From positions 1 to 64,000 of the forward strand of contig NZ_JAKILU010000009.1 in assembly GCF_023283485.1 (NCBI RefSeq): a stretch of DNA of 64,000 nt, in the 5' to 3' direction. How positions within the stretch are numbered: position 1 is the stretch's first letter; each line of letters begins with the position of its first letter. The notes under the pieces were generated by a model. The model had not been told where the DNA came from, did not search any database, and was given only the letters and a program-made list of their open reading frames with translations. This DNA comes from Shewanella glacialipiscicola. Lineage in GTDB: Bacteria > Pseudomonadota > Gammaproteobacteria > Enterobacterales > Shewanellaceae. The translations under genes and the position numbers were made by a program. Below, piece by piece: positions 58,126 through 64,000 of the stretch.

Positions 58126-59487
58126 GTGGCTAAAGTACCTAAAACATTGCAACAACGCATGAGTATCGTCGCCCTCACATGGCCGATTTTTATCGAGACC
58201 TTACTGCAGTCGCTGCTTGGGATCAGTGATATTTTTATGCTCAGCCATTATTCCGATAACGCGGTAGCGGCGGTGGGGCTCACGACTCAGTTGATGTTCT
58301 TCATGATGGTCATGTCGATGATGGTGAGCACAGGCGCGAGCATTTTAATAAGCCAAAATAATGGTGCTGGTCAGTCGCAGCAGGCTGTCGATATAGGGGT
58401 GGCAAGTATTGCATTGAGTTTGTTACTCGCGCTGATTATGGGCACGTCAATGTTCTTCGGCGCTGAGGGAATTATCGGCCTGTTTGCGCTGGAACACGAT
58501 GTAGCAGGTTTTGGCTATGACTATTTAGTGATTTGCGGCAGCTTGAGTCTTGGCCTAGTGATGAACATTGCTTTTGCTGCAATTTTAAGGAGTTACGGTT
58601 TCACTCGCTCGGCTATGTTAGTGACGTCAAGTACAGGTTTGATGAACGTCATCGGTAACTATATTGCCCTATATTCTCCCTTTGATTTGCCCGTTTATGG
58701 CGTGACTGGGGTAGCGATATCCACAGTGACCAGCCAGATTATCGGCGCTGTGATTATGTTACTGGTGATCCGCCATAAAAAAATCCCGCTGCCACTGCAC
58801 CGTCTTAAATTATTGCCGCGCAGCACTTATTGGCGCGTGATGCGCATTGGTCTACTCAATGCCGGTGAGATGCTGTCTTATAATGTCGCGCAGATGACCA
58901 TTATCTATTTTATCAGCCAAATGGGCACTTTATCGCTTACGGCTTACACCTATGGTTTAAACATCAGCCGTTTTATCTATTGTTTTGCGGTGGCGCTTGG
59001 ACAAGCGACGCAAATTCAGACTGGGTACTATGTCGGTAAACAATGGTTTGATGAAATAACCACTAGGGTGCAGCGTTACTGTCTGGTGGGTTTTGTGGCT
59101 TCGTTAGCCATAGTGTTAATTTTTTATTGGCAGCGATTCACTATTATCGGCTGGTTGAGTGAAAACGAGGAAGTCATCCAATTAACGGCGGTATTACTGG
59201 CTGGTTCTATCGCGCTTGAAACTGGGCGGGTATTTAATTTAGTCATTATTTCGGCATTAAAAGGTGCTGGTGATGTGGCGTTTCCTGTATGGGTAGGCCT
59301 TTTTAGCATGTGGGGGATAGGCGTTTTATTTGCGTGGTTGTTTGGCCTTCACTTAGGTTATGGCGTACTTGCTGCTTGGCTGGCTGTTGCTGCCGATGAA
59401 TGGGTGCGTGGTTTGATTATGGTATATCGCTGGCGCTCTGGCCGTTGGCAACGTTTTAATCGTATTCCTACTGTGAATTCGCTTTAG
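58126..59487 (+). CDS. MATE-family multidrug/Na+ antiporter
   Basis: 453 residues, 12 helices, MATE family: WPIFIETLLQSLLGISDIFM near the N-terminus, ASILISQNNGAGQSQQA, ALGQATQIQTGYYVG in the second half. These proteins export cationic drugs or metabolites with Na+ or H+. GTG start with AGGA 7 nt upstream. Substrate unknown; monocistronic. Confidence 0.93.
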   Translation: MAKVPKTLQQRMSIVALTWPIFIETLLQSLLGISDIFMLSHYSDNAVAAVGLTTQLMFFMMVMSMMVSTGASILISQNNGAGQSQQAVDIGVASIALSLLLALIMGTSMFFGAEGIIGLFALEHDVAGFGYDYLVICGSLSLGLVMNIAFAAILRSYGFTRSAMLVTSSTGLMNVIGNYIALYSPFDLPVYGVTGVAISTVTSQIIGAVIMLLVIRHKKIPLPLHRLKLLPRSTYWRVMRIGLLNAGEMLSYNVAQMTIIYFISQMGTLSLTAYTYGLNISRFIYCFAVALGQATQIQTGYYVGKQWFDEITTRVQRYCLVGFVASLAIVLIFYWQRFTIIGWLSENEEVIQLTAVLLAGSIALETGRVFNLVIISALKGAGDVAFPVWVGLFSMWGIGVLFAWLFGLHLGYGVLAAWLAVAADEWVRGLIMVYRWRSGRWQRFNRIPTVNSL

Positions 59488-59550
59488 CGATTTTTGAGTG
59501 CACTCAATGATAGCGCAGCACACATCGGCTGCGTATTCTTGATAATAATA

Positions 59551-59976
59551 TTAGTTTTTTTGCTGTAGTAAAGTGCGGCACAGTTTAATAAAGTCCGATG
59601 AGGTGACGATACCTAGTACCTTTTTATCGGCATCAACAACGGGTAAGCAGCCTAGCTTATTCTCGATAAAATATTCCACCACCACAGTTAAAGGCTCATC
59701 GGCGGTCAGATGCTGGCAGTCTTTATCCATCACAGTATCAATCGGTGTGTAACGCTCTTTACGGTCAAGCGCACCTTGGCCGTATTTATTTAGCATCGAC
59801 ATCACACTGGCGATCATCTTTTTATGGGTGAGTACGCCAACGAGGGTGCCATCTATTTCAGAAATCACCGGTAAGTGGCGTACGCCACGGGTTTGCATCA
59901 GATGATGGGCATCTTTCAAACTGGCGCCATCGCTGATGCAGATGACTTGGTCACTCATAATGTCGCTGACTTTCAT
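59551..59976 (-). CDS. CBS-pair domain protein
   Basis: 141 residues made of two CBS motifs: MKVSDIMSDQVICISDGASL with GVRHLPVISEIDGTLVGVLT, and IDTVMDKDCQHLTADEPLTV with KLGCLPVVDADKKVLGIVTS. CBS pairs bind adenosyl ligands (AMP, ATP, SAM). The start at 59976 follows AAGGA; the longer frame to 60003 is less likely. Possible energy-state sensor; target unknown. Confidence 0.9.
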   Translation of the reverse strand: MKVSDIMSDQVICISDGASLKDAHHLMQTRGVRHLPVISEIDGTLVGVLTHKKMIASVMSMLNKYGQGALDRKERYTPIDTVMDKDCQHLTADEPLTVVVEYFIENKLGCLPVVDADKKVLGIVTSSDFIKLCRTLLQQKN

Positions 59977-60131
59977 GTATAAATTCCTTCTCTTGGCGTG
60001 CATTCAACCGGCTGCGTTAGCCTTTACCGATGTTAACAGCTTCCTTGTTGGCTGCGCTAGCCCTGTACAGATAAAGTACATAATTCAGTATAAGTATTTG
60101 AATTTATGGAAATCATAAAAGGCTGATAAAG

Positions 60132-60149
60132 ATGTCATAAATGTGTAAC
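60132..60149 (+). promoter_or_regulatory. Possible PhoB box upstream of phoD-like gene
   Basis: ATGTCAT-AAAT-GTGTAAC resembles the Pho box CTGTCAT-N4-CTGTCAT in the first half (6 of 7) but poorly in the second (4 of 7). It is 70 bp before the ATG. Confidence 0.35.
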
Positions 60150-60218
60150 AGTGATGTCCCACAATCGGTGTTTCATTAGACCTCATACCAGTGAAGCTTT
60201 AGCTAGCAAGGAATAATA

Positions 60219-61985
60219 ATGAATCGTACCGTAACTCGTCGTGATTTTTTGGCTATGTCAGCCAAAGGTGTTGGCGTTGCTGTGATTTCTTACGGCTTGA
60301 TGGGCTGTAGCGATAGTGATAACGATAATTCTGTGGCCGCACAGTTCTTACATGGGATTGCCAGTGGCGATCCAGCGGCTTACGCCGTGATCCTTTGGAC
60401 CCGTGTCACGCCTGAGTCTGAGGGCGATGTGAAAGTGAGCTGGCAAGTGGCAAGTGATGCGGCCTTTACTCAATTAGTGACGACAGGTGAGATGGTGACT
60501 AATGCTCGCCGTGATTATACCGTTAAGGTTGATGCCCGTGGTTTACGTGCGGGACAAAACTACTTTTATCGCTTTATGGCAGGTGGCAAAACTTCCGTAG
60601 TGGGTAAAACCCGCACTCTGCCTGAGGGCGATGTAAGCTCTGTCAAATTAGCTGTTATGTCCTGTGCTAACTTTCCAGCCGGATACTTTAACGTATATGA
60701 ATTAGCTGCGGCGCAGGAAGACTTAGATGCTGTGGTGCATTTAGGCGACTATATCTATGAATATGCCCGTGGCGGCTATGCTAGTGAGCATGCAGCAGAA
60801 CTTGGCCGTGAAGTATTACCCGCCAATGAATTACTGACATTGGATGATTATCGCACTCGTTATGGTCAGTACCATACTGATACCAGTTTGCAAAAGTTAC
60901 ATGCGAAAGTGCCTTTTATCACAGTGTGGGATGACCATGAAGTCGCCAATGATACTTGGCGTGATGGCGCCGAGAATCACAACGAAGACGAAGGGGATTT
61001 TGCCGTCCGCAAAGAAGCGGCACTGCAAGCTTATTTCGAATGGTTACCTATTCGTCCATGGCGCGAAGGGAACCATGAAGAGATTTACCGCAGTTTTAGC
61101 TACGGTAATTTAGTCGATCTGCATATGTTGGATACTCGTGTATTAGCCCGTGATAAACAGCTTGATTATGCTGACTATATGGATGCCACAACGGGTTCAT
61201 TTGCGGGCGAGCGTTTTCTTGCCGATGTCACATCGACCACTCGCACTATGCTGGGCCTGACGCAATTACTTTGGCTGCAGGGCACTTTGCTGCAAGCAAC
61301 GGGCAAGTGGCAGGTATTAGGGCAACAGGTTTTAATGGGTAAGATGTCATTGCCTGCTGCGATTGCGACTCAGCAGATGAGCATTCCGCAATATGCCATG
61401 TTAGGCGCTTTAGCTAAGTTAGCGGCGCGCGCGGCGGCAAATGATCCCACACTTACAGCCCAAGAGTTGCAATATTTGCAAGTCAATCAAGCGCTATTAA
61501 CACCTGAAACAATCGCGTTACTGCAATTACCCGCCATCCCATACAACTTAGATGCTTGGGATGGTTATGCCTATGAGCGTGAAATCATTTTAGGTACGGC
61601 TAAATCGAAAAACCTCAACCTAGTGGTGATCGCCGGTGATACGCACAATGCGTGGGCGAATGAGCTTAAAGACGTCAGTGGCGATACCGTTGGTGTTGAG
61701 TTTGCGACTAGTTCAGTGTCCTCGCCGGGGCTTGAATATTACTTGAATCTACCCGCGGAACAGCTCCCCGCGACTGAAGCGGCTATCGTCGAATTAGTGC
61801 CCGATCTTAAGTACGCTAACTTAAGCGATCGTGGCTTTATGACCCTCACTTTCACTGCCGAAGAGGTTCGCAGTGATTGGTATTATGTGGATACTATTCT
61901 GTCGAAGGACTTCCAAGCTGCAACGACCCGTGGTTATAGTGCTAAGGCAAAAGTAGGCCAGCATGTGATTACGCCTATCGTTTAA
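60219..61985 (+). CDS. phoD: PhoD-like alkaline phosphatase, Tat-exported, likely lipoprotein
   Basis: 588 residues. The N-terminus has a twin-arginine motif (TRRDFLAMS), a hydrophobic core and a lipobox (LMGC), so it is probably a Tat-exported lipoprotein. An N-terminal Fn3-like PhoD domain (QFLHGIASGDPAAYAVILWT) precedes the metallophosphatase core with MSCANFPAGYFNVYE, VVHLGDYIYEYA, VWDDHEVANDTWRDG and IAGDTHNAWANEL, which supply the Fe/Ca ligands of the family. It hydrolyses phosphomono- and diesters; phosphate-starvation control is possible. Followed by its own terminator. Confidence 0.92.
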   Translation: MNRTVTRRDFLAMSAKGVGVAVISYGLMGCSDSDNDNSVAAQFLHGIASGDPAAYAVILWTRVTPESEGDVKVSWQVASDAAFTQLVTTGEMVTNARRDYTVKVDARGLRAGQNYFYRFMAGGKTSVVGKTRTLPEGDVSSVKLAVMSCANFPAGYFNVYELAAAQEDLDAVVHLGDYIYEYARGGYASEHAAELGREVLPANELLTLDDYRTRYGQYHTDTSLQKLHAKVPFITVWDDHEVANDTWRDGAENHNEDEGDFAVRKEAALQAYFEWLPIRPWREGNHEEIYRSFSYGNLVDLHMLDTRVLARDKQLDYADYMDATTGSFAGERFLADVTSTTRTMLGLTQLLWLQGTLLQATGKWQVLGQQVLMGKMSLPAAIATQQMSIPQYAMLGALAKLAARAAANDPTLTAQELQYLQVNQALLTPETIALLQLPAIPYNLDAWDGYAYEREIILGTAKSKNLNLVVIAGDTHNAWANELKDVSGDTVGVEFATSSVSSPGLEYYLNLPAEQLPATEAAIVELVPDLKYANLSDRGFMTLTFTAEEVRSDWYYVDTILSKDFQAATTRGYSAKAKVGQHVITPIV

Positions 61986-62009
61986 TGCAGGTATGTACTC
62001 GCTGCTTTT

Positions 62010-62034
62010 AGGCCACCTTAGGGTGGCCTTTTTG
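62010..62034 (+). terminator. Intrinsic terminator of phoD-like gene
   Basis: AGGCCACC / GGTGGCCT stem with loop TTAG and TTTTTG tail, 24 bp past the stop. Confidence 0.9.
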
Positions 62035-62258
62035 TTGTTTTTGGCCTAAAAAGGCAAAATAAATGTCTGTTGTCATGCAAGTTCTTACTATTACTGCAGC
62101 ACATCATATTTTTTTGGTATAAAATTCGCTCCCAAATTCGGTGGCTGCCTACACTTGCTAAGGCAAAGCTGTTTTGGGATTAATTACCCGCCGAACAGAC
62201 CTTACAAGCTTTTGCTTTAACGACCTAAGAATAAAATCAATGTGATGGGGACTGTGTC

Positions 62259-62825
62259 ATGTCAGAAAAGTATTTTGTAACCGCCCAACAACTGCTAGAA
62301 GATTCATTTTTATTAGCTTCGCAGGTCTATGAGAGTGGCTTTCGGCCGCAGTTTATCGTGGGTATTTGGCGTGGCGGCGCTCCAATCGGGATCGCGGTGC
62401 AGGAGTTTTTTGATTTTAAACAAGTCGAAACCGATCATATTGCCGTGCGTACTTCTTCCTATTATGGGATTGGTACCGATAAACAAAACAAAGAAATTAA
62501 AGTCCACGGTCTGCATTACATTGTTGAAAATGCTAACGCGAGTGACGGTTTATTGATTGTTGATGACGTGTTTGACTCTGGCCGTAGTATCCACGCATTA
62601 AAAGAAAAATTAGGCCAACTTATGCGCCTGAATATGCCAACCGATATCCGTATCGCTTGCCCATATTACAAACCTAAAAATACCGCAGTGCCTTTAAAAC
62701 CAGATTACTACATTCACGCTTCAGAAGACTGGTTGGTGTTTCCACACGAAGTGACGGGCCTAACGCCTGAAGAAATTGCCGAAGGTAAGGGTGATTTAAA
62801 GAACATCCAGTACCTATTTAAATAG
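62259..62825 (+). CDS. Purine-type phosphoribosyltransferase
   Basis: 188-residue type I PRTase. The PRPP motif is GLLIVDDVFDSGRSIHALKE, with FIVGIWRGGAPIGIAVQEFF and VRTSSYYGIG. Similar proteins are annotated hypoxanthine phosphoribosyltransferase. It probably salvages a purine base to its nucleotide, but the base is not certain. Starts ATG 62259; followed by a terminator and convergent frdB. Confidence 0.88.
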   Translation: MSEKYFVTAQQLLEDSFLLASQVYESGFRPQFIVGIWRGGAPIGIAVQEFFDFKQVETDHIAVRTSSYYGIGTDKQNKEIKVHGLHYIVENANASDGLLIVDDVFDSGRSIHALKEKLGQLMRLNMPTDIRIACPYYKPKNTAVPLKPDYYIHASEDWLVFPHEVTGLTPEEIAEGKGDLKNIQYLFK

Positions 62826-62880
62826 GTTGTTCACGGCGAAGCTGATACTTAAAGTGGCAACGCCTATGGTCTTGATAAAC

Positions 62881-62906
62881 AGCGCCAAACTTATTGGCGC
62901 TTTTTT
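62881..62906 (+). terminator. Intrinsic terminator between the PRTase and frdB genes
   Basis: AGCGCCAA / TTGGCGCT stem with a 5-nt loop and TTTTTA tail, serving the rightward PRTase gene. Its left side is GATAAACAGCGCC, so leftward termination of frdB is weaker. Confidence 0.85.
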
Positions 62907-62923
62907 ATGATTTATAAAGCGCG

Positions 62924-63655
62924 CTAAATCAAGGTCATGGCCATTTTTCGCCGCAGATAAGCAATTTGCTGCATATGCGGTAAATCCTTGGGGCAGTTGT
63001 CTTGGCAACCGAGCAAAGTCATGCAACCAAACACCCCATCCTGATTACCAATCACGTGGTAAAAATCCTCTGCGGTGCGAGCGTCGCGACTATCCATTTC
63101 AAAACGAGCTATTTTCATCATACCTACAGCGCCAACAAAGGTGTCACGCATTTGTTTGGTCGCGCAAGCTGAAACACATACGCCACACTCAACACAGCGC
63201 TCTAGCTCGTACAGACGTGCAGCTTCAACTGGATCCATTGGATCTTCGAGGCGATGCACATCGCTATCATTAGCCTTAGGGTGTAACCACAACTTTAAAC
63301 GCTCAGCTAATTCGCGCATAAATTTACCGGTATTCACCGATAGGTCACCAATCAATTCAAAGCCTGGCAGTGGCATTAAGGTGATGTCGCCCTTAGGATA
63401 TTTGGCGGTTAAGGTACGGCAAGCCAACGTCGGAAAACCGTTAATCACCATAGCGCAACTGCCACAAATACCTGCTCGGCAGACAAAATCAAACTGCAAC
63501 GAAGTATCTTGCTCTTCCCTAAGTTTATTGAGGGCGATAAATACTGTCATACCCGGCGTTTCAGTAAGCTGATAACGCACCATTTTGGGCTTATCGTCTG
63601 GCTCCTGTGGATCATAACGAAAGATATAAAAGGTGAGTAAGCGACCTTGAGTCAT
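62924..63655 (-). CDS. frdB: Fumarate reductase iron-sulfur subunit FrdB
   Basis: 243-residue electron-transfer subunit of the menaquinol:fumarate reductase. [2Fe-2S] ligands are in CRAGICGSCAMVINGFPTLA with a last Cys; the C-terminal cysteine groups CVECGVCVSACATKQMR and CMTLLGCQDNCPKDLPHM bind the [4Fe-4S] and [3Fe-4S] centres. The extended C-terminus resembles the Wolinella/epsilonproteobacterial type. Its ATG overlaps the frdA stop by one base (TAATG), so the two are coupled. Confidence 0.93.
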   Translation of the reverse strand: MTQGRLLTFYIFRYDPQEPDDKPKMVRYQLTETPGMTVFIALNKLREEQDTSLQFDFVCRAGICGSCAMVINGFPTLACRTLTAKYPKGDITLMPLPGFELIGDLSVNTGKFMRELAERLKLWLHPKANDSDVHRLEDPMDPVEAARLYELERCVECGVCVSACATKQMRDTFVGAVGMMKIARFEMDSRDARTAEDFYHVIGNQDGVFGCMTLLGCQDNCPKDLPHMQQIAYLRRKMAMTLI

Positions 63656-64000
63656 TATGATTTCTCTCCTAACACATTGGCAGATGGGATTTTTAAGGTA
63701 TCACTCAATCGTTCATTACTGGGTTGCAAGCTTTCGGGCAATTCAAAGGGCATAAGGGCGCGCTGGCGTTGATAACGGTCGGCATCGTCGCCTAGCTCAG
63801 CTAAAATCTCGGCAATCTGCTGCTCACGTTTTTCGGTATCGGGATGGGCTATGGCGTTATTGATGCCATAACCACGATAACCCGGCGGGAGTTCCATCTT
63901 CATCACATCGAGCGCTTCGTAATTAAGCACAGGTTCGAGTGCCTCGGGATCGGGCCAACTGGCTAAGGTGCGATTTAACCAATCGCGGTCATTTCGCTGC
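63655..64000 (-). CDS. frdA: Fumarate reductase flavoprotein subunit FrdA, C-terminal part (runs off window)
   Basis: Only the last 114 codons are in the window. They read RNDRDWLNRTLASWPDPEAL and go on with the GYGINNAIAHPDTEKREQQI tail, typical of the FrdA C-terminus in Wolinella-type enzymes. The catalytic flavin domain lies beyond base 64000. Coupled to frdB by a 1-bp overlap; frdC would be expected upstream, outside the window. Confidence 0.88.
   Translation of the reverse strand, partial: QRNDRDWLNRTLASWPDPEALEPVLNYEALDVMKMELPPGYRGYGINNAIAHPDTEKREQQIAEILAELGDDADRYQRQRALMPFELPESLQPSNERLSDTLKIPSANVLGEKS

Noticed and set aside
57911..58162. 83-codon frame before the MATE gene
   Set aside because: Overlaps the MATE start and has no family resemblance or good ribosome-binding site.

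Overview
The window reads as a chromosomal segment of a Shewanella-type gammaproteobacterium. The evidence is protein-level resemblance (a BpfA/LapA-type adhesin beside hemYXDC, an epsilonproteobacterial-type fumarate reductase FrdAB, a TyrA-like DyP peroxidase), the zapA-ssrS-fau and gcvTHP arrangements, and FNR-, CRP-, NsrR- and ArgR-like sites. The species is inferred from recall; no search was run.

Layout. 1-7 kb: the N-terminal part of a giant biofilm adhesin (leftward), then hemY-hemX-hemD-hemC (leftward). 7-16 kb: cyaA diverging from hemC under a near-perfect CRP site, then cyaY, lptM-lysA-dapF-DUF484-xerC-yigB, a HupE/UreJ protein and a stand-alone AlbA_2 protein. 16-25 kb: an orphan FlhA C-terminal domain, a small membrane protein, a YtfE/RIC protein behind an NsrR-like site, the prmA-dusB-fis cluster, a gamma-glutamyltransferase and a DyP peroxidase. 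24.8-38 kb: argR/mdh divergent pair, a DCC thiol oxidoreductase, folM, zapA-6S RNA-fau, ygfB, ubiH, ubiI and gcvT-gcvH-gcvP.

38-43.4 kb is the accessory region. It holds an AT-rich NACHT NTPase gene and a membrane NERD-nuclease gene broken by an intact IS3-family element, with a 3-bp target duplication that allows in-frame reconstruction of the target. Next to it lies a 1-kb gene-free block of MITE-like repeats. NERD and NACHT are co-oriented and 95 bp apart, so they could form a defence module that the insertion has damaged; this is inference.

43.4-64 kb: a LysR/MFS/zinc alcohol dehydrogenase cluster, CsbD, DUF3297, a TauE/SafE exporter, a chemoreceptor with almost no periplasmic part, DUF6435, a second kind of MITE, an OsmC-YcaO fusion, a PAS-GGDEF diguanylate cyclase, a cupin, an Lgt-family protein, a MATE exporter, a CBS-pair protein, a Tat-targeted PhoD-like phosphatase, a phosphoribosyltransferase, and frdB with the 3' end of frdA.

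Functional themes are biofilm adhesion, tetrapyrrole and heme-protein synthesis, cAMP signalling, lysine/cell-wall precursors, one-carbon metabolism, anaerobic respiration with NO-damage repair, and mobile DNA/defence. Where alternative starts exist, I chose them by family N-termini and ribosome-binding sites.
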